Translations under genes and position numbers: made by a program | Part shown: piece after piece, positions 1-8,241 of the stretch | How the letters are laid out: each line of letters opens with the position of its first letter | Position numbering within the stretch: position 1 is the first letter of the stretch | Source: Salinibacter pepae | Lineage (GTDB): Bacteria > Bacteroidota > Rhodothermia > Rhodothermales > Salinibacteraceae | Assembly (NCBI RefSeq): GCF_947077775.1 | Contig: NZ_CAMTTE010000001.1 | Span: 3,004,501-3,068,500 of the forward strand | Direction of reading: 5' to 3' | DNA: 64,000 bases | The notes under the pieces: generated by a model | What the model was told of the DNA's origin: nothing | The model's database searches: none | What the model saw: only the letters and a program-made list of their open reading frames with translations

Positions 1-408
1 GACGCGCGCCCCAGCACGCTCGGGAAAGACGAACGCCTCCACGCCGTCGGGATTGCCAGTGGCAGCCGGGGGGCGGTGGCTCCGGGCCACGCAGCGGGCG
101 TCCGGCGCAAAATTGGCCGCCTGCTGGCAGATGGCAACGTTCGTCGTTTCATCGTCGGTCAGGGCGAGGAAGACGTCCGCTTCCCGGATGTCAACAGAAG
201 TGAGGGTCTCTGCCTCTGTCGCGTCCCCCTGCACGAACGTGACGTCCTCGCGCCGCCCCGAGTGCACCCGGGTGATGCGCGGGTCCTGTTCGATGATCGT
301 GACCCGGTGGCCGTACGCGGTCATGAGCGTGGCCGTCTCCCGCCCCACGCGCCCCCCGCCTGCGATGATCACATTGAGGGTGTGCTCCCGGTAGTGCGAT
401 ACGCCCAT
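1..408 (-). CDS. TrkA-N (RCK) NAD-binding domain protein, partial (3' end outside window)
   Basis: The visible 136 codons begin at ATG 408 and run off the left edge without a stop, so only the N-terminal part is present. The protein opens with a Rossmann dinucleotide-binding motif (VIIAGGGRVGRETA, near residue 15), then an acidic residue at the end of strand 2 (IIEQD), a GDAT motif and ALTDDETTN. This pattern is typical of TrkA-N/RCK domains that sense NAD(H) and gate potassium uptake (TrkH) or potassium channels. Such proteins are prominent in salt-in halophiles, which keep high internal potassium. A TrkA-C domain would be expected in the missing part. Which transporter it serves cannot be seen here. 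Confidence 0.85.
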   Translation of the reverse strand, partial: MGVSHYREHTLNVIIAGGGRVGRETATLMTAYGHRVTIIEQDPRITRVHSGRREDVTFVQGDATEAETLTSVDIREADVFLALTDDETTNVAICQQAANFAPDARCVARSHRPPAATGNPDGVEAFVFPERAGARV

Positions 409-1022
409 GGCAGGTCGGTATGTGGACGTGAGCGGCCAATGAGTTGTGCTTGCGCCTTCTCCATCCTCTTCATCCCCTTATATATATGGGGCCTTTGCGG
501 GGACTGCTCTCGTTGCCGTCAGGCTTGACCGGACGAGAGGGGGGACCCACGTCTAGCGCCTGGGGCGGTCGTGCGTCCGGTCCGCGCTCGTCTCGAAAAC
601 ACAAATAGACTTTGCTGAACGCAGAGAAGACGAAAAAGAATTGAGGCCGTCCGTTCCGCCCCGCCGCAGACGTAACCCGCACCGCAAGATGCGCGTCGCG
701 TGCGGCTGGATCACGGCGGCACGCCGACCGGGGCAAGAGAGGACGCACGGCCCCCCGGAGACGCATGGACCACTGAGAGGGCGCTTCCTTCGAGAGGGCG
801 CTTCCCTTCGGAAGACCACAACCAGGTGTGGTCCTGCCTGCTCGGACCGCTAATTGTGCCGTCTCCCGCGAAGTCCGCCGTGGGGTAGAGGGAAGAAGGG
901 AAGAGACACCGCAGCCGTATGCAATTCGGGAAGGGAAGCTCTGTCGATTCCAATGTCCCCGTGGGAACAGAAAAACCCGCCTCGGGAGCAACCAAGACGG
1001 GGTGCAGAAGGGACAGTACCGG
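409..1022. other. intergenic stretch, no gene recognised
   Basis: This 614-base gap lies between the TrkA-N gene and the tRNA. No reading frame here has convincing protein features. It holds a short T/A-rich patch near 480 and one small tandem duplication (775-809). I see nothing else that I can name. Confidence 0.5.
775..809. repeat. two-copy tandem duplication, 17/18 bp
   Basis: GAGAGGGCGCTTCCTTC (775-791) is followed directly by the same sequence with one extra C (792-809). It lies in non-coding DNA and is one of several short tandem duplications in gaps of this window. Confidence 0.8.
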
Positions 1023-1096
1023 TAGCGTGGGAGGGATTTGAACCCTCGACCTCCGGGTTATGAATCCGACGCTCTAACCAACTGAGCTACCACGCC
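1023..1096 (-). tRNA. tRNA-Met (CAT anticodon)
   Basis: The reverse strand folds as a cloverleaf. A 7-bp acceptor stem (GGCGTGG with CCACGCT) encloses a D arm (GCTC...GAGC), an anticodon loop TTCATAA giving anticodon CAT, and a T arm (GAGGG TTCAAAT CCCTC). The discriminator base is A and the following bases are CCG, so the terminal CCA is not fully encoded. A CAT anticodon can also belong to tRNA-Ile2, where lysidine changes the reading; elongator Met is the simpler call. The start is unlike an initiator, because position 1 forms a G-T pair with position 72. Confidence 0.93.
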
Positions 1097-1585
1097 GTCA
1101 AAACCACTAGTTTGTATGCCCGACTGCGCGTCGGGTGTTTCCGGCGTGCGGTGAAAAAGGAGTGGACGGCACCGTGTCCCTGTTCAGTTGAGGTGGTCGA
1201 CGTGGCGGAGCGTCGCCGGGTCCATGAGGCGGTTGATCTCGTGGCGCAGCACGTCGCGCAGGTGCCAGCCGCTGGGCAGCTCGCCGTCCGAGACCTCTAC
1301 GAACAGCGTGATGCGTCCCCGCGTGGCCCGGAGGGCATGCTTGTCGGTGTGGGGGGCGTTGGGCCGGTACGCGTGAAATTGGAAGCCACGATGAGAGTCC
1401 ACGGGACAGAAAGGAAGGGTGCACCATTGCGTGAACGAGGATGCCGCCTCGTTCCACGGGGGGCCATGCGGCTGTGTTCGGGGCCCTGTCCATGCGCGCT
1501 GGGCCGGTCTGGGGTTGTCCTCGTAGGCCCTGGGTCGTACGTTACAGGGTCCAGTTATCCCCCAGACAGCCGCCACACACGTCCG
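1097..1585. other. gap between tRNA and holB
   Basis: This 489-base stretch holds one weak coding candidate on the minus strand (1184-1402, listed separately). The plus strand is open upstream of the holB start, but that part has no recognisable domain and I treat it as leader. Confidence 0.5.
1184..1402 (-). CDS. possible 72-residue ORF, faintly QueD/PTPS-like
   Basis: A GTG-started frame of 72 codons ends at TGA 1184-1186. Codon third positions are mostly G or C, as in neighbouring genes. The last 45 residues (for example ITLFVEVSDGELPSG and, at the end, RHVDHLN) recall the part of 6-pyruvoyl-tetrahydropterin synthase/QueD that covers a beta strand, the following helix and the DHxxLN motif. 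The family is normally 120-150 residues and has an N-terminal zinc-binding part, so this would be a fragment that stops at the DHLN motif. No Shine-Dalgarno sequence is visible. It may equally be chance coding-like sequence. Confidence 0.25.
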   Translation of the reverse strand: MDSHRGFQFHAYRPNAPHTDKHALRATRGRITLFVEVSDGELPSGWHLRDVLRHEINRLMDPATLRHVDHLN

Positions 1586-2773
1586 ATGGGCTGGAGTTCT
1601 GTTCTTGACCAGGAACGGGTTGTTCAAACGCTGCGCCGGGCCCTCACCCAGGAGCGGGTGGCCCACGCCTATCTGTTGCACGGGCCCGACGGGGTGGGCA
1701 AGCGGGCCGTCGCCTACGAGATGGCCCGGGCCCTGCAGTGTCCCGAACAGGCCGACGAGGCCTGCGACGCGTGCCCGACCTGTCGCAAGACCCGGCGCAT
1801 GGTCCACCCGGACGTGCACGTCAACCTGCCGCACCCCTGGAGCCAGGAGAAGGACCGTGACGAAGAAGACATGGGGAAGCGGATCCGCCGGCTCGGCGAC
1901 AACCCGTACGCGGCGATTGACTACGTGCGCCGCCCCTCGCTCGCCGACCCGTCCGAGACATCGAACCAGCAGGTCTACTACCGCATCGACCAGGTGCGGC
2001 AGGACATCATCCAGCCCATGAGCCTGGCGCGGGGGGAAGGGGCGTACAAGGTCAACATCCTCATCGACGCCGAGAAAATGCGGGAGGAGGCGGCCAACAC
2101 GTTTCTGAAGCTGCTGGAGGAGCCGCCCCCGCAGACCGTCTTTTTGCTCACGACGAACCGGCCCGAGCAGCTGCTGCCCACGATTTTGTCGCGGTGCCAG
2201 CAGCTGCGGTTCGACCCGCTCCTGCCGGAGACGATCGAGCAGGCCCTCGTCGACCGTGAGGGCATGGCGCCGGACGAGGCCTCGATGCTCTCACGCATGG
2301 CGGACGGGTCCTACAGCCGGGCCCTTGAGCTGGCGGAGAACGACGCCCTGATGACCAGCCGCGAGCTGGTGCTCGACTACTTCCGGGCGGCCTATACGCA
2401 AAAGGTGGAGTCGCTCGACTCGTGCATCCAGGAGCTCAAGAGCCAGGGCCGCGAGCGTGTAAAGAGTGTGCTCCGGCTTATGCTGCGCTGGATGCGCGAT
2501 CTACTCCTGTACCGCACGATGGGGGAGGAGGCCCCGCTGGTGAATGTGGACCAGAAAGAGGCCGTAGCCCGCTTCTGCAACAACCTGCCCGACGCCGACC
2601 TGGAGGGCATGGTGACGCTCGTGGAGGAGGCGATGGAACTGGCCGAGCGCAACGTGCGCGTCGCGTTGGTCCTCACGGCCCTTGCTCAGGGACTGGCCCG
2701 GGCGATGCGCGGGCAGGAGGTTGAGTCGTTGTACGTGCCGCTCTCCGAGGCCGAACGCCTAGCACCCGCCTAG
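1586..2773 (+). CDS. holB: DNA polymerase III subunit delta'
   Basis: The 395-residue AAA+ clamp-loader subunit acts with DnaX and delta to load the sliding clamp at primed DNA. A Walker A motif (GPDGVGKR, Lys39) is followed by a Cys cluster (residues about 52-66, CxxCxxC style) that matches the zinc module of clamp-loader ATPases. A sensor/SRC motif (LLTTNRPEQLLPTILSRCQ) follows, then a C-terminal helical collar domain. An acidic insert near residues 85-130 is unusual for delta' and fits the halophilic proteome. The frame is open further upstream, but ATG 1586 starts just before the conserved N-terminus (SSVLDQERVVQTL). It lacks the long C-terminus of DnaX. Confidence 0.9.
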   Translation: MGWSSVLDQERVVQTLRRALTQERVAHAYLLHGPDGVGKRAVAYEMARALQCPEQADEACDACPTCRKTRRMVHPDVHVNLPHPWSQEKDRDEEDMGKRIRRLGDNPYAAIDYVRRPSLADPSETSNQQVYYRIDQVRQDIIQPMSLARGEGAYKVNILIDAEKMREEAANTFLKLLEEPPPQTVFLLTTNRPEQLLPTILSRCQQLRFDPLLPETIEQALVDREGMAPDEASMLSRMADGSYSRALELAENDALMTSRELVLDYFRAAYTQKVESLDSCIQELKSQGRERVKSVLRLMLRWMRDLLLYRTMGEEAPLVNVDQKEAVARFCNNLPDADLEGMVTLVEEAMELAERNVRVALVLTALAQGLARAMRGQEVESLYVPLSEAERLAPA

Positions 2774-2833
2774 AGTCCGCGTCCACCGACAGGGCGGGCC
2801 CGTTGATCCACTCGCCAATTGGCTTCTTGTGTT

Positions 2834-3655
2834 ATGGGCCGTTCGTTCCGTATCTCTGTGCCGGTGCGCTGGGGGCAGGCGTTTGCGATGGCCCTAGCGG
2901 GGCTACTGCTGGGGAGCGCACTTGCGTCGTCGGCGCGGGCCCAGTCTTCCGACGCGGCCAAGCCGGAGTTTGGGGACGCGCTCGCAGCGGTTGACAGTCT
3001 CCGTGCAGCGGGCGCCTTCCCGGCCGCGCAGGAGCGCCTGCAGTCGCTGCGCGAGCAGCACCCCGAACGGGTCCCGGTGCTGTGGCGCCTCGTCTACACC
3101 TACGCCGACCTCGGACAGTCCACCGACGAGGAGGACGTGCGGGCGCAGTACTACAACAATGCGCTCAACGTGGCGAAGGCCGGCCTGGCAGCGGACTCAA
3201 CCAGCGCCCGGGCCCACCTCGCAATGGCGGTGGCCCAGGGGCGGGCGGCCCTGGACGCCGGCACCCGCGAGCGCATCGAACGGTCCCGTGCGGTCAAGCG
3301 GCACGCGGACCGGGCCCTCGCCATCGACTCGACGCTCGACGGGGCCTACCACACGCGGGGCCGCTGGCACCGCGAGGTGGAAGACATTGGCTTCTTTCAG
3401 CGGGCCCTCGTCAAGACCGTGTACGGCGGGCTGCCCGAGTCCTCGATCGATCAGGCCGTGCGGGACTTTCGGCGCGCCCTGGAGCTCCGGGACCGGATCT
3501 TCCACCACTTGGAGCTCGGCAAGACCTACCGGCAGATGGACCGGCCGGACGCGGCGCGGCGCGAACTGCGGGCGGTCCTCGACATGCCGGCCGAGGAGCC
3601 CTTCGACCCGAAGTATAAGGACGAGGCGCGCCGGCTGCTCGACGATCTCGAATAG
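2834..3655 (+). CDS. secreted TPR-repeat protein
   Basis: The 273-residue protein has an N-terminal signal peptide (a hydrophobic stretch ending ASSARAQ, cleavage near residue 37). The rest is alpha-helical with tetratricopeptide-like repeats: about 45-80, a YYNNALNVAKAGLAADSTSARAHLAMA repeat region, and a final one near DFRRALELRD. It resembles bacterial proteins of the regulator-of-microtubule-dynamics TPR type. The likely role is a periplasmic scaffold. ATG 2834 was chosen because an upstream TTG would only add residues before the signal peptide. It sits 60 bases after holB and before the vWA/PP2C/kinase triad; a shared function with the triad is not shown. Confidence 0.75.
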   Translation: MGRSFRISVPVRWGQAFAMALAGLLLGSALASSARAQSSDAAKPEFGDALAAVDSLRAAGAFPAAQERLQSLREQHPERVPVLWRLVYTYADLGQSTDEEDVRAQYYNNALNVAKAGLAADSTSARAHLAMAVAQGRAALDAGTRERIERSRAVKRHADRALAIDSTLDGAYHTRGRWHREVEDIGFFQRALVKTVYGGLPESSIDQAVRDFRRALELRDRIFHHLELGKTYRQMDRPDAARRELRAVLDMPAEEPFDPKYKDEARRLLDDLE

Positions 3656-3659
3656 GGGC

Positions 3660-3689
3660 CATCGAGCGTTTTTACATCGAGCGTTTTTA
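3660..3689. repeat. perfect 15-bp tandem duplication
   Basis: CATCGAGCGTTTTTA occurs twice with no spacer (3660-3674, 3675-3689), starting just after the TPR gene stop codon. Each copy carries a run of five T. Confidence 0.9.
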
Positions 3690-3768
3690 ACAGTGCGCCC
3701 GGAACGTCGGCAGGGGCGGTCGATGCCACTTCTGAGCCGTTGCCTGCGTCGCCCAATCGCCCGCCTGC

Positions 3769-4635
3769 ATGCCGTATTCCGCCGAAATCAGTCGCCAGCA
3801 GCCCACCGCAATCCTGTTCTTGCTCGACCAGTCGGCGTCGATGCAGGAGCCGTTCGGCGGGGCGGAGAAGACCGGCGACGCCGCCCCCAGCCGGGCCCGC
3901 GTGCTGGCCGATACGGTGAACGACCTCCTGCAGAATCTGGTGCTGCGGTGCGCCAAGGAGGAGGGGGTGCGCGACTACTTCCACGTCGGCGTCATCGGCT
4001 ACGGGCAGCGCGTCCGGCGCCTGGTCCAGCCGACGGAGGAGTACGACCCCGGCACCGGGCTCGTCCCCATCAGTCACCTCGCCGACCGCCCCCAGCGCAT
4101 GGAGCAGCGGGTAAAGGAGGTGGACGACGGGGACGGCGGCACGACGGAGACGCGGGTCAAAACGCCGATCTGGTTCGATCCGCAGGCCAAGAACGGAACG
4201 CCGATGTGCCAGGCGCTCGACCTGGCGGCCCAGTCCGTGCGCGACTGGATCGACCAGCACCCGCATAGCTTCCCGCCCATCGTGCTGAACGTGACCGACG
4301 GGGAGGCGACCGATGGCGATCCGCTCCGCTACGCCCAGGAGCTCCGCTCGTTCGCGACCGACGACGGGGAGGTGCTGCTCTTCAACATCCACCTGTCCGC
4401 CTCGGAGGAGGCGCCGGTGGAGCTGCCCTCGGCCGCCGACGAGGTGCCAACGGACGACGAGTACGCCGAGGTGCTGTTTCAGATGTCGAGCCGCCTGCCG
4501 TTCTCCATGCGGTCCGCCGCCGAGCAGGAGGGCTACAGCGTGACGCTCGACACGCGCGGGTTCGTCTTCAACGCCGACCCGGTCTCGCTCGTCACATTCC
4601 TGGAAATCGGCACGCGGCCGAGCAACTTGCGGTAA
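3769..4635 (+). CDS. vWA-domain protein, TerY/YegL-like (first member of triad)
   Basis: The 288-residue protein is a von Willebrand factor A domain with a complete metal-ion-dependent adhesion site: DxSxS at Asp20, Ser22, Ser24, a Thr in NGTPM (Thr144) and an Asp in NVTDGE (Asp177). No signal peptide is present, so it is likely cytoplasmic. vWA domains of this kind (E. coli YegL, TerY) bind partner proteins through a metal ion. The gene is followed after 45 bases by a PP2C phosphatase gene and then a kinase gene, the same trio as yegL-yegK-yegI. The C-terminal about 60 residues carry an acidic stretch. The biochemical substrate is unknown. Confidence 0.85.
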   Translation: MPYSAEISRQQPTAILFLLDQSASMQEPFGGAEKTGDAAPSRARVLADTVNDLLQNLVLRCAKEEGVRDYFHVGVIGYGQRVRRLVQPTEEYDPGTGLVPISHLADRPQRMEQRVKEVDDGDGGTTETRVKTPIWFDPQAKNGTPMCQALDLAAQSVRDWIDQHPHSFPPIVLNVTDGEATDGDPLRYAQELRSFATDDGEVLLFNIHLSASEEAPVELPSAADEVPTDDEYAEVLFQMSSRLPFSMRSAAEQEGYSVTLDTRGFVFNADPVSLVTFLEIGTRPSNLR

Positions 4636-4680
4636 GGGAGGCACGGTTTCGTCCAGTCCATGCATTGATGAGGGGCGTCC

Positions 4681-5484
4681 ATGAGCGCGACCGCAGGGCC
4701 CGATTCGTCGGGGGGAGACGCGTCTGCGGTGGACGCCCGTGTCTGGGCCGTGTCGAAAGGCGATGCGAGCATGGACGCGTACGAGGACGCAGCGCATGTC
4801 CGGGCCGAGGCGTGGCCGGTCCGGGCCGCCGTGGCCGACGGGGCGACGGAATCGGCCTTCGCCGGGGCGTGGGCCGAGCGCCTGGCGTGCGGCGTGGTGG
4901 AGGAGGACGCAACCACCCCTGCGGCCCTGCGCCGGGCCGTCCCGGCGTGGCAGGCAGCGTGGCGGGACGCGGTCCGTGAGCGCGCCGCAGGGCGCCCCTG
5001 GTATGTCGAGGCGAAGGCGGAGGAGGGCGCCTTCGCCACGCTGCTGGGCCTGTCGCTGCGGGCCGGGGGGCAGTGGCGGGCCGTGGGCGTCGGGGACTGC
5101 TGCCTCTTTCGGGTGCGAGACGAGGCCCTCGTGCGGAGTTGGCCCCTCACCGCGGGCGAGACCTTCACGAATCGTCCCGCCCTCGTCCCCAGCCGCCCGA
5201 GTCAAACGCCGCCCACGCCCGAGGCTGCCTCGGGGGAGTGGCGCGCGGGCGATACCTTCGTGCTGGCCACCGACGCCGTCGCCGCCTGGCTCCTGAATTC
5301 GGAGTCCCCCGTCGGGCCCGCGACGGTCGGGGCGTGGAACGAGGAGCAGTTTCGGCGGGCCGTAGAGCAGGGGCGCACCGAGAACACGCTCCGCAACGAC
5401 GACGCCACGCTCCTCGTCGCACACGTGACCGAACCACCGTCTCCAGGCCGGGAGGCGGCGGCACCGCCCATGAACCAATCGTAG
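4681..5484 (+). CDS. PP2C-type Ser/Thr phosphatase (second member of triad)
   Basis: The 267-residue protein has the metal-coordinating motifs of PP2C phosphatases: VADGATES (Asp53), VGVGDCCLFRV (Asp139), LATDAVAAWLL (Asp198) and RNDDATLLV (Asp240/241). It has no transmembrane segment and probably removes phosphate groups added by the neighbouring kinase. The N-terminal aspartate that many PP2C enzymes carry in an RxxNED motif is replaced by a less canonical MDAYEDA segment, which is also seen in the compact PP2Cs of TerY-P/YegK loci. The start codon lies 45 bases after the vWA gene, and the kinase gene begins 17 bases after the stop, so the three are probably one transcript. Confidence 0.85.
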   Translation: MSATAGPDSSGGDASAVDARVWAVSKGDASMDAYEDAAHVRAEAWPVRAAVADGATESAFAGAWAERLACGVVEEDATTPAALRRAVPAWQAAWRDAVRERAAGRPWYVEAKAEEGAFATLLGLSLRAGGQWRAVGVGDCCLFRVRDEALVRSWPLTAGETFTNRPALVPSRPSQTPPTPEAASGEWRAGDTFVLATDAVAAWLLNSESPVGPATVGAWNEEQFRRAVEQGRTENTLRNDDATLLVAHVTEPPSPGREAAAPPMNQS

Positions 5485-5501
5485 GGACGAGACGCCCCGT
5501 C

Positions 5502-7325
5502 ATGTCCAGCTATCCCACCCCGAGCGAGTACCAGGAGGCCCTCCAGGCCCCCGCCGTGGCGTTTGCGGACCCTGAGCTCCAAGACAGCACGCCCCGCACC
5601 AACGCGCTCGGCCTGCCGCAGCCCATCACCGGGTCGTTCGCCGCCGTCTTCCCGGTGACGACGGACTCGGGGGGGCGGTACGCGGTCAAGTGCTTCCTAT
5701 CGGAGAGGCCCGCCCAGCACGCCCGGTACGAGGCCGTTGCCGAGGCCCTGGACGCGGTCGGCCACGACGCGTTCGTCGAGTTTGCGTACCAGCCGGAGGG
5801 CATCTCGGTGCGAGGGGACGCATATCCATTGCTCAAGATGGAGTGGACCGGGGGCACCACCCTGAACCGGTTCGTGGAGGACCACCTCGATCGGCCCGAT
5901 GTGCTCGCTCGCCTGGTGGAGGCCTGGGCCCGCCTGATGGCGGACCTCGAGGACATGGACCTGGCCCACGGCGACCTTCAGCACGGGAATGTACTGGTGG
6001 AAACGGCGGGCGAGGCGCTGCGCCTCCGCCTCGTCGACTACGATACCATGTATGTGCCGGCGCTGGAGGGGCGGGCGAGCGCGGAGGTGGGACACCGCAA
6101 TTACCAGCATCCCGACCGCACCGACGCCGACTTTGGGCCCGCCCTGGACCGGTTTTCCGGGCTCGTCGTCTACGCCGCCCTGCGGGCCTGCGCCGTCCGG
6201 CCCGAGCTGTGGGACGAGTACGACACGGGAGAGAACCTGCTCTTCCGCGACGCCGACTTCTACGCCCCCGAAGAGTCGCCCCTCTTCGACGCCCTGGCCG
6301 AGACCGAGTCCCTCCGGGCGCTGACCGGCGCGCTGCGGACGGCCTGCTACGTGGAGCCCGCCGACGTGCCGCCCCTGGCGGACGTGCGGGAGGGGCGGCT
6401 GGAGCCAAGTCAGGTCTCGGTCTCCCGGTCCCGGGCGCGGCAGGGGCGCGACGCGGCGGAGCGGAGCACGGCGGCCCGCGCCTTCCTGCCCGCGACGATC
6501 GGGGGCGGCGGGATTGCTCTTGGGCTGGCCGCGGCGGGGTGGGCCCTCACTGCCGCCGCGGTGCTGCTGGTTGGCATCGGCGTGGGGGCGGGGATCGTCG
6601 CGACGCGGTACCGGCGTCTCTCCCTCGTCCGGCGCCGCCGCCGACTGGAGCAGGAGGCCGACCGCTTCGCGTCCACGATCCGGGAGCTCGAGCGCGAGGG
6701 GGAGAGCCTCCAGGAGAAGCGCGCGGAGTTGCGCACGTCGATGGACGAGCGGCGGCAGGAGCGGCTGCGGGAGATTCAGGCGAAGGCGCTTCACGACCGC
6801 CTGAAGCACCACTTTGTCAGGGAGGTGCGGGACATCGACGGGCTCACCCACAAGCACGTCGTGCGGCTGAAGGCCGCCAACCTTCGCACCGCCTCGGAGG
6901 TCACGCCCGAGGCCGTCGAGGACGTGCGCCGCATCAGCGACCGGGCCCGCGCCCGGCTTAAGATGTGGCGGGCGGCGTTGGAGGAAAAGTACGCCGACGA
7001 GATTCCGGATGCGCTGTCCCCGGCCCAGGAGCGGCGCCTGCAACGCTACATCGAGCACCGGATCGATGATCTCGACGACCAGATCGGTCGCACCCGCGAA
7101 AAGATACAGACGCAGCGGACAGAGCGCGAGCGCATCAAGGACCGGCTCGACGAGATGCCGGACCTGAGCGTTGGGCGCTACGTGCGCTACCTGCTTCGGC
7201 TCGACACGCTGCCGGACCGGACGGAGGGCCCCCCCGTGCCCGCGCCGCGCTCCGGTCCCGAGTCGTCCACCGATCATGTGCCGGTTCCAGGGCCGGTTGA
7301 CGAGGACCGCTCGTGGTGGGAATGA
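5502..7325 (+). CDS. membrane-anchored protein kinase with coiled coil and HhH domain, YegI-like (third member of triad)
   Basis: The 607-residue protein has an N-terminal kinase domain: ATP-binding Lys63 in YAVKCF, catalytic loop HGDLQHGN (Asp158, Asn163) and a metal-binding DYD (Asp179) in place of DFG. Two hydrophobic segments follow at about 328-370, then a long charged coiled coil. A helix-hairpin-helix-like module follows (about 440-490, IDGLTHKHVVRLKAANLRTA) and then more coiled coil. The layout of kinase, membrane segments and HhH matches E. coli YegI and the kinases of TerY-P triads described by comparative genomics, which were linked to DNA or nucleic-acid processing. The upstream frame is longer, but the phosphatase gene occupies it and ATG 5502 is well placed. 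The target is unknown. Confidence 0.83.
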   Translation: MSSYPTPSEYQEALQAPAVAFADPELQDSTPRTNALGLPQPITGSFAAVFPVTTDSGGRYAVKCFLSERPAQHARYEAVAEALDAVGHDAFVEFAYQPEGISVRGDAYPLLKMEWTGGTTLNRFVEDHLDRPDVLARLVEAWARLMADLEDMDLAHGDLQHGNVLVETAGEALRLRLVDYDTMYVPALEGRASAEVGHRNYQHPDRTDADFGPALDRFSGLVVYAALRACAVRPELWDEYDTGENLLFRDADFYAPEESPLFDALAETESLRALTGALRTACYVEPADVPPLADVREGRLEPSQVSVSRSRARQGRDAAERSTAARAFLPATIGGGGIALGLAAAGWALTAAAVLLVGIGVGAGIVATRYRRLSLVRRRRRLEQEADRFASTIRELEREGESLQEKRAELRTSMDERRQERLREIQAKALHDRLKHHFVREVRDIDGLTHKHVVRLKAANLRTASEVTPEAVEDVRRISDRARARLKMWRAALEEKYADEIPDALSPAQERRLQRYIEHRIDDLDDQIGRTREKIQTQRTERERIKDRLDEMPDLSVGRYVRYLLRLDTLPDRTEGPPVPAPRSGPESSTDHVPVPGPVDEDRSWWE

Positions 7326-7363
7326 GTGCCGGGCGGCGGCCCCGTTGACGGAACGGCCCCGGA

Positions 7364-7780
7364 CTACTCGTCTTCGTCCCAGAGGTCTTCCAGGTCGTCG
7401 ATCGTCGTGTCCGACGGTTCCTCCTCGGGGGTGTCGTCGCCGCGCACGAGGGCGAGGATGGCGTTGTGTTGGACGATCATGTAGTTCGTCTCCTCGTAGC
7501 GCAGGTCGATCGCCTCATTGCCCATAAAGAAGGCGTAGTCGCCCGGGTCGGCCTGGAGCGGCAGGTACCGGACGGGCGTTTCGGACTCCTTCCAGGTTTC
7601 GCTCTCGCTGTACTCGGGATTCTGGGTCAGGTAGCCCGGCCCGGTTTTGACGACCCGCCCGCTCACCACCTCTCCCTGCTGGGATACCGACGCGGGCAGT
7701 ACAAGACCGGTGTCCGTTTTGTCTTCGCCAGTCTGTGGCTCGATGAGAACGCGATCGCCGACGACAATCAGGTCCGCCAT
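7364..7780 (-). CDS. divergent GroES-like co-chaperonin (Cpn10 fold)
   Basis: The 138-residue protein starts like GroES: IVVGDRVLIEPQTGEDKTDTGLVLPAS, in which the TGLVLP segment corresponds to the mobile loop that docks on GroEL. It ends the fold with a YMIVQHNAILALV strand. It differs from the usual 95-residue GroES in two ways: an insert of about 25 residues after VKTGPG (residues about 48-75) and an acidic tail of about 25 residues. No groEL gene lies next to it. The likely role is a second, specialised co-chaperonin, or a Cpn10-fold protein with another job. ATG 7780 was chosen because the homology begins exactly there. Confidence 0.8.
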   Translation of the reverse strand: MADLIVVGDRVLIEPQTGEDKTDTGLVLPASVSQQGEVVSGRVVKTGPGYLTQNPEYSESETWKESETPVRYLPLQADPGDYAFFMGNEAIDLRYEETNYMIVQHNAILALVRGDDTPEEEPSDTTIDDLEDLWDEDE

Positions 7781-7938
7781 AAACAGGAGCGTGAACTCGT
7801 AGAGAGAACGGGGAACGGGACAAAAAAAGACAACGGACCCAACGGTGCCGTCGACTGCAGGTTCATGCTCCCGCTCGGTTTGCACAAAAACCATACGTGT
7901 CTTTGGCGCCGGGCCCGGACGAACGCGGGTGTCCTGGA

Positions 7939-8031
7939 CTAGACGAACTGAAACACGGCGTAGACGAGAAGACTCACGACGCCCGCAGCAATGGCCATCA
8001 GCCGGATCGTGCGGTCAATCGGGTTCTCCAT
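7939..8031 (-). CDS. 30-residue single-span membrane peptide (candidate small gene)
   Basis: ATG 8031 opens a 30-codon frame ending in TAG. The peptide begins with a polar, charged segment (MENPIDRTIRL) and continues with one hydrophobic helix (MAIAAGVVSLLVYAVFQFV). Third codon positions are strongly G/C, as in real genes here. No Shine-Dalgarno sequence is visible upstream, which is common in Bacteroidota-like genomes. It lies between the GroES-like gene and pgl on the same strand. Function is unknown; single-span micropeptides often bind and tune larger membrane proteins. Confidence 0.5.
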   Translation of the reverse strand: MENPIDRTIRLMAIAAGVVSLLVYAVFQFV

Positions 8032-8241
8032 GGTGGGGGTGGAGGGACCAGAAGTGGTGAAGAAAAACACGATTGTCGGTTCCAAATGTACAAGATCGTC
8101 TCGTTTATTCAAACTGGGTGCACCGGAGGTTCATGCCTTCTTTTGAAAGCCGTTGCGGCTCGCAGGGCGACCCTGGCAGGGTGTGGAGGGCGGTGGATGA
8201 GCCTACGGGGCGTTAAAGTGGGCATGACCGCACGGTGCCCC

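Noticed and set aside
1023-1096. Initiator tRNA-fMet identity
   Set aside because: The first acceptor pair is G-T rather than the mismatch typical of bacterial initiators, and the anticodon stem lacks the three consecutive G-C pairs of initiators. Elongator Met or lysidine-modified Ile2 fits better.
3526-5478. A 650-codon open frame on the minus strand across the vWA and PP2C genes
   Set aside because: It is a shadow of the two plus-strand genes. It has no domain, and GC3-driven lack of stop codons is common here.
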